Assembly: GCA_016721565.1 (NCBI GenBank)
Contig: JADKHW010000015.1
Location: forward strand, 1-64,000
Source of the DNA: a bacterium
GTDB lineage: Bacteria > Electryoneota > RPQS01
DNA length: 64,000 nucleotides
Direction: 5' to 3'
The stretch's first letter is position 1. Each line of letters starts with the position of its first letter. A model generated the notes under the pieces. The model saw only the letters and a list, made by a program, of their open reading frames with translations, was not told the origin of the DNA and did not search any database. This document shows, in pieces, positions 11,896-21,989 of the stretch. A program made the position numbers and the translations under genes.

Positions 11896-13403
11896 ATGCG
11901 CTTGCACCTTCGAATCCTATCTCTAATCGCGGCTATCATTCTGGCCCACAGCCTTGCACACGCGACGCTCTATGAAGTCACCATGACAGCCAACAGCTAT
12001 TCTCCGGACTATCTCAATCTTCAAGTCGGGGACAGCGTACGGTGGAACAATCAAAGCGGTGACGACCGCTTTATGACCACGATGTCCGGCGAATTTACCA
12101 GCGGTAGAATGGCTCCCAATACGAGCTACACGCGCCGCATGACCACAGGCTCGTTTAACATCACGGACATCCTCAATCAAAGTATTCATCAGATGATCGA
12201 CGTTGGTACAAGCACCGACCTCACGTGGACAGAGCTTGCGATTCCGATGTTTAATCTTCCGCAACAGGATGTTTTCTTCACCGACAGTCTGCACGGTTGG
12301 CTTGCTAACTACATGGGAGTTCACCGCACCACCAACGGCGGTCAGAGTTGGAGTTTAACCGAATTCTCCGATGAAGGCTCGCTCTCGCTCTATTTTCTGA
12401 ATAACTCGCTCGGATATTCGACAGGCCGTGACGGTTTCACTTACAGAACGACTGACGGCGGCGTGACGTGGAATTACTTATATACACCCGGCGAAGGCTT
12501 GACTGATATCGTATTCACGGACAGCTTGCACGGCTGGGCTTGCGGTGAAGACGGCATGCACCCGCGCACGTCTAACGGCGGGACAACTTGGCAAGCCGCT
12601 CCGCAAGTGCACGGCATCTTTGAAACCGGAATTGATTTCATTGACAATCAAACTGGATGGATGTGCGGGAATCGTGGACGCATCTGGCACTCCACCGACG
12701 GCGGCGCGACGTGGAATGTGCAAACCGAACAAAACGATTTCAACATCATCTTCAACTCGATGGACATGTGGGATGCGCAAACTGGAGTTGCAGTCGGCAC
12801 AGACGGCATGGTCTATCGCACGAGCAACGGCGGCGCGAATTGGGTCACGGGTGCAAGCGGCACAGCGCGAGACATTTTCAAAGTTGTGATGACGTCGGCG
12901 ATGAATGCGTGGATGTGTGGTGACAGTGGACTCGTTGCACGTTCGTTTGACGGCGGTGCGACGTGGACTCAGCTCGCCACGCCCTGTTTCTTCCGCTTCA
13001 ACAGCGTCCATTTTACTGATCCGGCCAACGGTTATTTCTGCACGGCGAATGGCCGCGTGTTCCATTATGCTGATTCCGTTGAAGCACCGCCGCCGTGGCA
13101 CTACCCTGCCGAAGTCGCGCGTCCTGCCGACGGCAATTGGTTCCCGATTCAGGATCCTAACAACTATCCCAATCCGTTCAATCCCACGACGAACATCGAG
13201 TTTGATCTCAGCACTGCATCAACTGTAAAACTTGAAGTGTTCGACATGTTAGGTCGCAGCGTGGCCGTGTTGGCTAACGGCGCATTCCCCAGCGGACGCC
13301 ACACGGCCACGTTCGACGCCAACAACATGTCCAGCGGAATGTATTTCTATCAACTGACCTCCGGCCCCAAACCATCACGCGCAAAATGATTTTGCAGAAG
13401 TAG
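11896..13403 (+). CDS. T9SS-sorted cupredoxin/YCF48-like propeller protein (frameshift at C terminus)
   Basis: A secreted protein of about 502 residues. The ATG at 11896 (a GTG at 11884 is also in frame) starts a signal peptide. Residues about 25-75 resemble a cupredoxin fold (ANSYSPDYLNLQVGDSVRWNN) but I do not see the full set of copper ligands. Residues about 120-385 hold repeats of the YCF48/BNR type, each with the pattern 'VFFTDSLHGW...RTTNGGQSW', about six copies in a beta-propeller. The T9SS domain NYPNPFNPTTNIEF follows. Past 13365-13368 the frame is lost; adding one C to that CCCC run restores QTITRKMILQK and the stop at 13401-13403, the usual end of this domain. Function is unknown; the propeller is often a binding scaffold. 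Confidence 0.85.
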
Positions 13404-13431
13404 TTGCCGCAATTCAACGAACACTGCAAAC

Positions 13432-13463
13432 AAAAGAGCCGCGAGATTATCGCGGCTCTTTTA
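13432..13463. terminator. Bidirectional intrinsic terminator
   Basis: A 12-bp stem (13432-13443 with 13451-13462) with an A-run on one side and T-run on the other sits between the convergent genes ending at 13403 (+) and 13512 (-). Confidence 0.85.
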
Positions 13464-13511
13464 ATGATTATCACTTTTCTCTTGGTTTCCTACCAAACCA
13501 CACTCCGCTCG

Positions 13512-14882
13512 TTAAGAATTTCCACACCCGCATCGGAAAGGAATAGACAAGTTCAAGCTCTGCTGAGCGGAATCGGTTAAATCTGTTGTTGAGGTTTCTA
13601 AGGTACGATTCAAGGGAGAGTGAAGGGAATCACTCTTCGAGGCTGATAGAACTTGGCTGGGATAGATGCTGCGGTGTCCGGTCATGATAAACGAGACCAT
13701 CGCGCATCCGGCTGCATACGGGCCGATCTTCGGACCAAACATCTCTATCGCCATCATGGATGCGGCAATCGGCGTGTTCGCTGCGCCTGACAGAACGGAC
13801 GTTGTTCCCAAAGCCGCCATCGTCACCGCATTCGCTCCAATTATCGAAGCCCAAAAACTACCAAACGTGGCACCGATGAAGAATATCGGCGTCACCACGC
13901 CCCCCGACCCGCCCGACTCGAGAGTTATCGCCGTGGCCAAAATTTTCCCAAGCCAATCAAAAGTCGAAGCAGGTTCACCTTCAAAAATAAATTCCAAATG
14001 CCCCGTGCCCAAACCGAGTACATTAGGACTGAAAACAATCGAGATGCCGATAAGCAGCAGACCGCCAATTGCCGCGCGTGCGATGTAATTGGGCCAAAGT
14101 TTTGGCAAGAGTCGTTTGAATCCGCGCACGGTTTCTATGAATAGAACTGTCACAAACCCAAAGACAATTCCTGTCAGCACCAACTGAATTACATAACCGC
14201 TTTCAAGTGGCGGAATGTCCGTTATCGTTTGGCTCCAGTATGTTACTCCTAACGACGCTGCAATTTGATAAGCTGTGATTCCTGCGATGAACGAGGGGAC
14301 CAGAACATCATATAGAAGTTGACCAAGAAACAGCACTTCCACGCCGAAAATCGCTCCAGCCACGGGAGTTCCGAAGACTGCGGCAAACCCTGCTGATATA
14401 CCGCAGACAACCAGTTTGCGGCGATCTCTGTCGTTCAACCTCAATATGCTTGCAAGCCCCGATGCTAAGGCCGCTCCGATTTGCGCCGCCGGTCCCTCTT
14501 TGCCTGCGCTACCGCCGCCTGCAATGGTTGCAACGGTGGCTAAAATCTTCACTGGAACGACACGGAGTTTCATTCGTCCGCTGGCGTTGTGAACTGCGTC
14601 AATGATGCGTTCTGTTCCGTGCCCTTCGGCATCCGGAGCAAGCTTGCGCACGAACACTACCACTAAAACCAACGTTATCGGAAGAGCAAAAATCAGATAT
14701 GGAAACGTGGCGCCTTTCGCAACGGACCATGAAAGTAAAGTCACGAAACAATAGGTGGAGAAACCCACCAGCGTCCCCACGCCAATCGCCAATACCGTCC
14801 AGCGGATGAGCGAAATAAACAGTGCAGACTGCTCTGTAAGTGTTGCGGTGACTGACCGACTTTGATCGAAGAAGCGTTGCAA
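13512..14882 (-). CDS. ClC-family chloride channel or chloride/proton antiporter
   Basis: A 456-residue integral membrane protein of the ClC family. The conserved anion-pathway motifs are visible: GSAGKEGPAAQIG (equivalent of GREGP, with the gating Glu), GFAAVFGTPVAGAIFGVEV, and SGGSGGVVTPIFFIGA near the second half. About ten hydrophobic helices follow the usual plan. The start is uncertain: the frame opens with a TTG at 14882, and no strong ribosome site precedes it. There are no CBS domains, so it is the short bacterial form. Its C terminus is a polar tail (about 45 residues). Neighbours do not tell its role; chloride or proton homeostasis is the family role. Confidence 0.85.
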   Translation of the reverse strand: MQRFFDQSRSVTATLTEQSALFISLIRWTVLAIGVGTLVGFSTYCFVTLLSWSVAKGATFPYLIFALPITLVLVVVFVRKLAPDAEGHGTERIIDAVHNASGRMKLRVVPVKILATVATIAGGGSAGKEGPAAQIGAALASGLASILRLNDRDRRKLVVCGISAGFAAVFGTPVAGAIFGVEVLFLGQLLYDVLVPSFIAGITAYQIAASLGVTYWSQTITDIPPLESGYVIQLVLTGIVFGFVTVLFIETVRGFKRLLPKLWPNYIARAAIGGLLLIGISIVFSPNVLGLGTGHLEFIFEGEPASTFDWLGKILATAITLESGGSGGVVTPIFFIGATFGSFWASIIGANAVTMAALGTTSVLSGAANTPIAASMMAIEMFGPKIGPYAAGCAMVSFIMTGHRSIYPSQVLSASKSDSLHSPLNRTLETSTTDLTDSAQQSLNLSIPFRCGCGNS

Positions 14883-15574
14883 TTATGTGTGTTCTTTCGT
14901 TCGTACTTTTATCGTACCACAATGAATGTATTCTAATCTACACTGAAAAACATAGGAGTCAACCCATATTAGGATCCAAAGTTTTTCGATGTGAGTATAG
15001 CTCAAAAAGGCAGGCAAGTAACCAAGTTCGTGAAATGTGATTCCCAATTTTCTAACCCCCTCCTCCCTCCCCGCTTGTAACTTTAATATTCATGCCTCCC
15101 TGCCTTTGACAGGGAGCGCATGATTTTCTAAAACTCGCGATTCCGCTGACGGCCGGAGGCCGATGGTAGTTTGAAGGAAAACGCGGCGACCGAACCTGCG
15201 GAATTTGAAAATCTCGGTATACGGGGCAGGTGAAGACATCTGCCGCCGCGATCAACGCTTGGGGTTCGCGGCACCCGGAGCGGAAGCGGATTCCGGCGGG
15301 GAACCGCACGGCGGGGTAGGCAGGATGACAATGCGCTTGGGAGTTTCGATTCGTCTGACGCGGGCGGAACGCCTTCCGCCCCTACAATTCCCCGTTGGAC
15401 GGAGCGCCTTCCCCCTCTCCTCATAGTATGGCAAAATCTGCCTAAGGCAAGCTCTTCGATAGGTTAAGTTCTGTAAAAACATTGGGCAAAACCTCTATTT
15501 TTCGTGGTACAGTCCTTGCTTTATGTTATACGAAATTCTCCCTATCCCAGAACTTTGCCTAAAGGCAGCCGGCC
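14883..15574. other. Long intergenic region, GC-rich middle
   Basis: About 690 bases between divergent genes. Bases 14883-15050 are AT-rich and could carry the promoter of the ClC gene. Bases 15100-15420 are GC-rich and contain small inverted repeats, for example GGGCGGAA pairing with TTCCGCCC near 15361-15380. Several frames are open here but none has family resemblance or a ribosome site, and they run on both strands over the same bases, so I do not call them genes. Bases 15420-15574 are the leader of the following large gene. Confidence 0.4.
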
Positions 15575-18500
15575 ATGGCCACCACTTCGTTTCGTAAATC
15601 TCCGTTCGAAATCCTGAAAATCCGCCGCGACGAACTCTTCGCCGCACGCACCGACCGTCACAACGAATACCTCGGCACCGTCACAAAGTCGCCGCAAGGA
15701 CTTGTCGATCACGTTCACAAAAACACCAAACGCAAAGGCCGAGTTTTAGTTCTGGGGAACGGCCGCAGTGAAGCCTTGCGCGATTTAGTCAAACTGGGCT
15801 TCCAAGTCACGCTCGCCGATTGGTCACCGCTCGCTCTGGCGGCCACCGAAGACATTCGCCGCACGCTGTCGCGCCACGAAGATGCGCAGGTGCGCGGCAA
15901 CTTGATTGAAGGCCCGCGCATCGCTTTGCCTGACGGAAGTTTTGACGGCATCGTGCTGACCGGAATCTTTTTGGAAATCGGTCACGCCGTTCCGCTGGTC
16001 AAAGAGTGTTCAAGATTGCTGGCTGACAACGGCAAGCTTACCATCGCCGTTCCGAACAATCTGGCGGCTTACCATCCCGAGCATGTGAATCTGTGGACTG
16101 AAGCGTCGCTGAATGAGTTGCTCTCGCTGTTCTTTGACAACGTGAACATCACTTCGGACAAAGACATGTTGTTCGCTACGGTGTCGAACGCCGAAACCGT
16201 TAAGCATCCGGTTATCTTCGCGATGATGAACATTCGTAATGAAGACCGCTGGCTACGCGAAGTGCTTGACAGCGCGGCGCGTCTGTGCGACGGCATTATC
16301 GCTTACGACGCCGGTTCGACCGACAAGACGCTTGAGATTTGTCAGCTTCATCCGGCGGTGTTCGCGTTTCAGCAAGGCATCGAAACCGCAACCGACAAGG
16401 CCCGCGACAAGAACCGGATGTACACGCTCGCACTCGAACACAAATTCGATTGGATGTTGTGCATTGACGGCGATGAAGTTTTGGAGCCGACCGCGCCGGA
16501 ACGCATGTTAAACGAAATTCGCAACTGCCCGCGCAACGTGTCGCAGATTGATTTCGAGTTCTTGTATCTCTGGAATGACCGCAAGCACTACCGCACCGAC
16601 GGAATCTACACCGGGATTTATCATCCGTGTCTGTTCCGCCCTTTGAACCAAAAGTGGAATGAATTAAGGTTCGAGCCTACACATCACGGCGGTAACCTGC
16701 ATTGCGAGCGGACACCTCAGAATTTGACGGGAGAGCGCATTCGCGCGGACATCAAGATTGAGCATCTCGGTTACATGTTTGCCGAAGACCGCGTGCGGAA
16801 ATATCATTGGAACAAGAACAAAGACGTCAAACACGCGAACGAAGGCTACTACGAGCATCTGCTCGACCAGCCGCAGATGACGCTCGCGCCGTGGGACGGC
16901 AGACCCAATACGATTCAAAAGAGGAACAGCACTGTGGAAAAACAGACGCTCAAGCCGGATTACTACTACGCCAATGCGCGCCGCAATCTCGCCGAGCGTG
17001 TGCCCAAGACCGCTAAAGAAGTTCTCGACGTCGGGTGCGGCAATGGCGCGACAGGCAAGCTGATTCATCAACTGACCGGAGCGCGCGTTTCGGGAATTGA
17101 AATTCATCCCGAAGTCGCTAACGTTGCTCGTCAAGTTTTGGCTGATGTGCATGTTCTCGACGTGGAAGCCGATACGCTTCCATTTGCTCCGCAGCAATTT
17201 GATTGCATCCTGTGCGGCGACGTGCTGGAACATTTGATTGATCCGTGGAAGGCGCTCAAGAAATTGATGGTTCACTTGAAGCCGACGGGCTGTATTATCG
17301 CCAGTTTGCCGAATGTGCGCAATCTCGGCGTGATCGGAAAATTGCTGGAAGGATCGTGGAACTATCAGGAATACGGTATTCTTGATAGCACACATTTGAG
17401 ATTCTTTGCCAAGAAGGACATGGAGCAGTTGTTTGCACAAGCGGGATTGCGAGCCGAGCTTGTGGAAACCGTGCGGGATCCGTTGTTTGAATCACAGATG
17501 GGGTCGCTGCCGCAAGATAACTTGACGCTCGATTTGGGTGGGCTTGTATTGCGGGATGTTTCGCCGAGCGATTTGAATGAGTTGACCGCTCAGCAATTTA
17601 TATTCATGGCCAAGCCGGATGTTTCGGTTTTGCCGAAGCAGAAGCCTGTGACTTCGGTTGTGATTCCGGTTTACAACAATCTGAATTACACGAAGGGTTG
17701 TTTAGCTTCACTGTTTGCCGCGCAAGAGCAAACGCCATTTGAAGTAATTGTCGTGGACGACGGTTCGACTGACGGGACGGCGGAATATTTGACTTCGCTT
17801 GGAAATGAAATCACAGTTGTAACACATGACCACAACTATGGCTTTGCGAGATCCTGTAATGACGGTGCGCGTGCTTCGACCGGACAGCTTGTCGTTTTTT
17901 TAAACAATGACACGGAAGTTCTGCCGAATTGGCTGGACGCAATGGTCAAGACGATTTCCGAAGATCGCTCCATCGGCATCGTCGGCAACATGCAGATCTA
18001 TCCGAACACCAACACGATTCAGCAGGCGGGCATCGTGTGCGACGAGCGCGCGATGGTGCACAGCATTTACAACAATCAGCTTCCGATTGACCATCCGGCA
18101 GTTAACAAGCCGCGCGCGTTTCAGTTTATTGCCGGAAGTTGCTTGATGATTTGGAGACAGTTGTTCATGGAGGTCGGCGGCTTTGATGAAAGCTATGTCA
18201 ACTCGTGCGAGGATATTGACCTCTGCATGAGAGTGACGCAAACTCGCCGCAAGGTTTGGTATTGCCCCGAGAGCAAAATCTATCATCACGAATCGAAGAC
18301 GGTTACGGGTCACGACAAAAACGGCGCGAACTATCAGAGACTGCTGGCGCGTTGGAAAGATTTGATGTTGGCTGACTCCGACCGCTACTATCTTGAAGAC
18401 GGCTTCATGCGCCTCGCTGACGGTCGAATTACTCCGCTTGACAAAAAGGAAATGCCGATGCCCGAGGTGAAAGATGTTCGTGTTGCTATTTTGACTACCT

Positions 18501-19792
18501 ATCATCAGCGCTGCGGGTTGGGGATCTATGCCGAGCAGTTCTGTGAAGCTTTGACCAATCAAGGTGAAACCGTTTTGATATTGGCCGAGAAGACCACGGA
18601 ACTCACGGCAGCGGATTTGCCGAATGTCGTGCGCTGTTGGACGCGTGACAAAGACGGTGGCCGCGAGGTTCTGCCGCTGTTGATGAAACACAAGATTGAA
18701 GTCTTGCACATCAATCATGGCGGCGTCTTTGCTCTGGACGGCTGGCTGATCGACGTGATTAAGCAGGCGCGCGCGCATGGTGTTCGCATCGTGACGACAT
18801 TCCATTCGACAGAGACGCGCGACGACAAGCTTGCCGAAATTGCGCGCTTCAGCGATGCGTGCTGGGTTCATCATCAGCAGAATATCGTTGAACTTGTTGC
18901 GCTCGGTGCGCCGCTTGCGAGAGTTCAGTGTTTGCCGATTCCGATTAATTCGCTTGAGATCACCGATCTGGCTGAAGCGAAGCTCGCGCTCGATTGGGAT
19001 CCGTCCCAGAAAGTTGTGGCCACGTTCGGCATGATGGATCCGCACAAGGGGGTGATGGAACTCATCAATGCCTTCCCGCAACTGCTCGAATTGACAGACG
19101 CCAAGCTGTTGATTATCGGCGCGCCGCATCCATCGAGTGAAGAGGGACATCAGTATCTCTTGAACTGCATGAATCGTGTGATTGAGCTGAAATTGATGGA
19201 CAAGATTCGGTTCCTCACCGATTATATTCCTGAAGCAGAACTCACCGTGACGCTGCAAGCGTGCGATGTGATTGTGTTGAACTATCAGAGCGAGCGCTTT
19301 GAAGGCTCTGCTTGCTTGACACGCGCGTTGGCAACGGGTCGCCCGGTCGTGACGACTAATTCACCTGCGCTTGACATTTCTGCACCTGTAACGCTGCGCA
19401 CGACAGAGCAGTTTGATTTGCCGCGTGTGATTTTCCGCGCCTTGACCAATCCGTTCCTCTGCCGAAACCTGCTTGATGAAGTGACCGAATATGCGGGCAA
19501 CATGAATTGGGAGAATTTCGCGCGTAAGCACTTGGCAACTTACGAACAGGTTATCACGCACGAGCAGGCTTGCACGACGGACTTGCTGAAGTACTACGGA
19601 ACACATCCGGACGACATCTACACTGAGGAGCTTCAGCGCGAGCGCGTGCGTTGGCTAGCGAGCAAGGCGAGCGGACGGATTCTTGAGATTGGACCGCCAA
19701 CGGTTAAATCGTGCAGTTTGTGGGTGGGCATGAGGCGGTTGACATTTATCGTGAGCGCCTTGACGTGGCGCGCGCGCTACGTCCGTCGGTGA
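15575..19792 (+). CDS. Giant modular methyltransferase/GT2/methyltransferase/GT2/GT4 enzyme
   Basis: An open frame of 1,405 codons with at least five catalytic modules. Module 1 (about residues 30-200) is a SAM methyltransferase (VLVLGNGRSEAL). Module 2 (about 210-430) is a family-2 glycosyltransferase (NIRNEDRWLREVLDSA, YDAGSTDKT, a DGDE site). Module 3 (about 465-640) is a second methyltransferase with the canonical VLDVGCGNGATGK. Module 4 (about 690-930) is a second GT2 (VVIPVYNNLNYTKG, VVDDGSTDGT, LNNDTEV). Module 5 (about 965-1340) is a GT4 glycosyltransferase with a GxGxY-type N-terminal loop and KVVATFGMMDPHKGV. The frame then enters a third methyltransferase but fails near 19690 and stops at 19792. 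Rest of the gene is described next. Such fused enzymes build and decorate surface polysaccharide or glycoprotein glycans. I see no sign peptide, so it is likely cytosolic. It has no partner genes nearby. Confidence 0.85.
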   Translation: MATTSFRKSPFEILKIRRDELFAARTDRHNEYLGTVTKSPQGLVDHVHKNTKRKGRVLVLGNGRSEALRDLVKLGFQVTLADWSPLALAATEDIRRTLSRHEDAQVRGNLIEGPRIALPDGSFDGIVLTGIFLEIGHAVPLVKECSRLLADNGKLTIAVPNNLAAYHPEHVNLWTEASLNELLSLFFDNVNITSDKDMLFATVSNAETVKHPVIFAMMNIRNEDRWLREVLDSAARLCDGIIAYDAGSTDKTLEICQLHPAVFAFQQGIETATDKARDKNRMYTLALEHKFDWMLCIDGDEVLEPTAPERMLNEIRNCPRNVSQIDFEFLYLWNDRKHYRTDGIYTGIYHPCLFRPLNQKWNELRFEPTHHGGNLHCERTPQNLTGERIRADIKIEHLGYMFAEDRVRKYHWNKNKDVKHANEGYYEHLLDQPQMTLAPWDGRPNTIQKRNSTVEKQTLKPDYYYANARRNLAERVPKTAKEVLDVGCGNGATGKLIHQLTGARVSGIEIHPEVANVARQVLADVHVLDVEADTLPFAPQQFDCILCGDVLEHLIDPWKALKKLMVHLKPTGCIIASLPNVRNLGVIGKLLEGSWNYQEYGILDSTHLRFFAKKDMEQLFAQAGLRAELVETVRDPLFESQMGSLPQDNLTLDLGGLVLRDVSPSDLNELTAQQFIFMAKPDVSVLPKQKPVTSVVIPVYNNLNYTKGCLASLFAAQEQTPFEVIVVDDGSTDGTAEYLTSLGNEITVVTHDHNYGFARSCNDGARASTGQLVVFLNNDTEVLPNWLDAMVKTISEDRSIGIVGNMQIYPNTNTIQQAGIVCDERAMVHSIYNNQLPIDHPAVNKPRAFQFIAGSCLMIWRQLFMEVGGFDESYVNSCEDIDLCMRVTQTRRKVWYCPESKIYHHESKTVTGHDKNGANYQRLLARWKDLMLADSDRYYLEDGFMRLADGRITPLDKKEMPMPEVKDVRVAILTTYHQRCGLGIYAEQFCEALTNQGETVLILAEKTTELTAADLPNVVRCWTRDKDGGREVLPLLMKHKIEVLHINHGGVFALDGWLIDVIKQARAHGVRIVTTFHSTETRDDKLAEIARFSDACWVHHQQNIVELVALGAPLARVQCLPIPINSLEITDLAEAKLALDWDPSQKVVATFGMMDPHKGVMELINAFPQLLELTDAKLLIIGAPHPSSEEGHQYLLNCMNRVIELKLMDKIRFLTDYIPEAELTVTLQACDVIVLNYQSERFEGSACLTRALATGRPVVTTNSPALDISAPVTLRTTEQFDLPRVIFRALTNPFLCRNLLDEVTEYAGNMNWENFARKHLATYEQVITHEQACTTDLLKYYGTHPDDIYTEELQRERVRWLASKASGRILEIGPPTVKSCSLWVGMRRLTFIVSALTWRARYVRR

Positions 19793-21387
19793 AGTTTAGC
19801 TATGGTAACATCGTCACCGGACTTCCGCATGCAGATAAGAGTTTTGATATGGTAATGTCGCCGGAGATTTTGGAGCACGCTGAGTGGGAACAAGCGGTTG
19901 TCGCGCTTAAGGAGTGCATGCGAGTCGGCAAGCGCGTGTTGATTACGATTCCGAATGCGGATAAGCCGAACTACAATCCTGATTTGTTCATAATCCTGAA
20001 CATCGCTGGCTTGTGACGCGGCAACTTGTGGACAGAATGCTCAAGGCTGCCGGTGCGATTGACTACGAACTCGATAGTTCGCATGAAGATGATTTCTATT
20101 TGATTGACATCAACAGCACTGCCACCAAACCGAACATTCGTATGACGCCGCGGGCTGAAGCGCTACCGCACTTTGAAGTGACGCCGGGACCGAAGCTGAC
20201 GATAGCCATTGACGCTGAGATGTTGATTGACGACGCGCTATTGACGACCGAGACGGGCCGTTACTTCCTTGAGATGTTGAACAACTTGCGCGAAGTGCGA
20301 CCGGATTGGACGATTCAATTGGTCAGTACGCGCACGGACAAGTTGAAAGCACGCTTGAATGCCGCCGGAGCTGCCAACGAGTACCAAGTTACTTTGAGCG
20401 AGTTGACCAGGAGCGGAGCACAGGCGCTCTATATTCCGAACCCGCTCAGTGAAGCCGCGGCAGACTCGATGCGCGTGGCGAAGGAGGCCGGACTTATCGT
20501 TACGTGCACGATGAATGATCTGGCACCGCTGGCATTCCCGCAATATTATTTGACACACGATCCAGCTGCGCGAGCGCTATATTACTTCGTTGAATGCTCT
20601 GAAAGAGTATTGTGATGTCTCGATGTGCACAACTCAGGCGACGCTGCAAGAGATGGATTCGTTTGGGAACAAAGCTCAAGAATTTGCGCGTGCTGCATGG
20701 TGGTGCGACTTTGTCGAAGAATATCGCTTCCACAGAATATGTGAATTTGGAATTGCGAGCAGCAGCTCGATCCCACTACGCCTTATTTCTTGCATGCCGG
20801 CGAGCTTGGACCGGTCAAGAATCTGCGGGCGATCTTGCTTGCGGTAGATGAAATTCGTAAGACGACCGAACCGCGTGTAAGCTTGTGCTGGCGTGCAATC
20901 TGAATGCGAAGGCAACCGAGCAATTGCTATCGGCAGTTCAGCGTGACGGACTGGATCCGAATCTGTTGGTAATTGCTCCGCAGATTGACGACGCGGATTT
21001 GACCAAGCTTTATCTTGACGCGGTGGCGCTCCTCAACCCGAGTTTGTTGGAAGGGCTGTCGCTTTCACTTGTGAACGCGATTGAATTGGGAACGCCGATT
21101 ATTGCGGCGAAGCAGCTTGCTCAAGAAGAAACCTGCGGTGACGCGGCAATCTATGTTGATGCTCTGAATGTCACTGACCTTGTCAACGCGGCTCGACAGC
21201 TTTTACTTGAGCCGTCCGCGAGAATGAAGCTCATCAACGCCTCACGCGGTGAAGCCACACGCTTCAACTGGAAGCGCCTGGCGGAAAGCTCGCGGTCTAT
21301 GTAACGGAGTTGGTTGTGAAACAAGCAAAACACCCCCGGCTAAGCGTAGTAAAGTATTGGCTAGAGAATTTCTGTGACGCTCTTTGA
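19693..21387 (+). pseudogene. Broken 3' part: third methyltransferase and second GT4 module
   Basis: This stretch continues the previous gene. The pieces, read in changing frames, are: a methyltransferase (FVGGHEAVDIYRERL, MVMSPEILEHAEWEQAV), then VHNPEHRWLVTRQLVDRML, then a GT4-like domain starting KLTIAIDAEMLIDDALLTT, then CDVSMCTTQATLQEMDSFG, RVLHGGATLSKNIA, YFLHAGELGPVKNLRAIL, LVLACNLNAKA and ALLNPSLLEGLSLSLVNAI. At least six frame changes fall between 19690 and 20885, and a further one near 21285 would carry the frame to the TGA at 21387. The conserved SAM loop at the first break also reads a TAA. I cannot tell decay from sequencing error. The intact 4.1 kb before it argues that either this end is truly decaying or the read depth fell here. 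Confidence 0.75.
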
Positions 21388-21419
21388 CAATTGTTTACCA
21401 AAATGGTATATTTACCACA

Positions 21420-21485
21420 ATGAAAACGCAATGCCATGTTCGTTGTTCTATGATTTGTACGATGTGCCGAAAGGGGCATGCGTAG
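21420..21485 (+). other. Possible Cys-rich 21-residue ORF or RNA leader
   Basis: Bases 21420-21485 read ATG to TAG as a 21-residue peptide with four cysteines (CHVRC, CTMC) in the 180 bases between the broken gene and mgsA. It has no clear ribosome site and overlaps nothing else. A strong terminator follows 36 bases on. It could equally be an RNA leader or nothing. Confidence 0.2.
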
Positions 21486-21521
21486 GCGGCAACGTGCGTT
21501 TGAATTGTAAATGACAAAGAC

Positions 21522-21555
21522 AAAGAACCCGCCGAATTAGGCGGGTTCTTTTTAT
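21522..21555 (+). terminator. Intrinsic terminator
   Basis: A perfect 12-bp stem (21522-21533 with 21540-21551), a 6-base loop and a T-run. It separates the giant glycan gene (or the small leader ORF) from mgsA, whose GTG start lies only 20 bases downstream, so it could also attenuate mgsA. Confidence 0.85.
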
Positions 21556-21571
21556 GTAAGGAACTTGTGTA

Positions 21572-21970
21572 GTGAACATTGCATTGATTGCGCACGACGC
21601 TAAGAAGCTTGACATGGCGGAGTGGGCTGAATATAATAAGCTCACCCTGAGCAAACATACGATTTACGCCACTGGAACAACGGGTGAAGTGGTGAATCGT
21701 GCTACGGGAATTCCGATCATCCGCTTGAAGAGCGGACCACTGGGCGGTGATCAACAGATTGGCGCGTTGATTGCCGAGGGACAAGTTGACGTGCTCATTT
21801 TCTTTTGGGATCCTATGGACACCCACCCACATGACCCGGACGTGAAGGCTTTGCTCAGGCTGGCTGTATTGTATGATATTCCGACTGCTTGCAACAAACG
21901 CACGGCGGATTATCTAATTTCTTCACTTATGTGGAATCGCGACGACAAGAAAGAGGAGATAAGTGGCTGA
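21572..21970 (+). CDS. mgsA: Methylglyoxal synthase
   Basis: Converts dihydroxyacetone phosphate to methylglyoxal and phosphate. The 132-residue protein matches the family throughout: IALIAHDAKKLDMAEW, YATGTTGEVV, the phosphate-binding loop RLKSGPLGGDQQIGA, and IFFWDPMDTHPHDPDVKALLR. The family's catalytic Asp residues are in place (D of GGDQQ and of WDPMD). GTG start at 21572. It sits directly behind a terminator and its stop overlaps the first possible start of mtnB, so it heads the methionine-salvage operon. No reason for this pairing is known to me. Confidence 0.9.
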   Translation: MNIALIAHDAKKLDMAEWAEYNKLTLSKHTIYATGTTGEVVNRATGIPIIRLKSGPLGGDQQIGALIAEGQVDVLIFFWDPMDTHPHDPDVKALLRLAVLYDIPTACNKRTADYLISSLMWNRDDKKEEISG

Positions 21971-21989
21971 ACAAAGGGGAGAACTAGAA

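Noticed and set aside
12478..13101. 207-codon minus-strand frame within the YCF48-like gene
   Set aside because: Antisense to conserved repeats; no homology seen.
14883..15574. Several open frames of 60-100 codons in the GC-rich spacer
   Set aside because: They overlap each other on both strands, lack ribosome sites and show no homology.
17900..19258. Long open frame on the minus strand inside the giant glycan gene
   Set aside because: It lies opposite a recognised GT2/GT4 coding sequence, shows no family resemblance and no ribosome site. It is a shadow of the codon bias.
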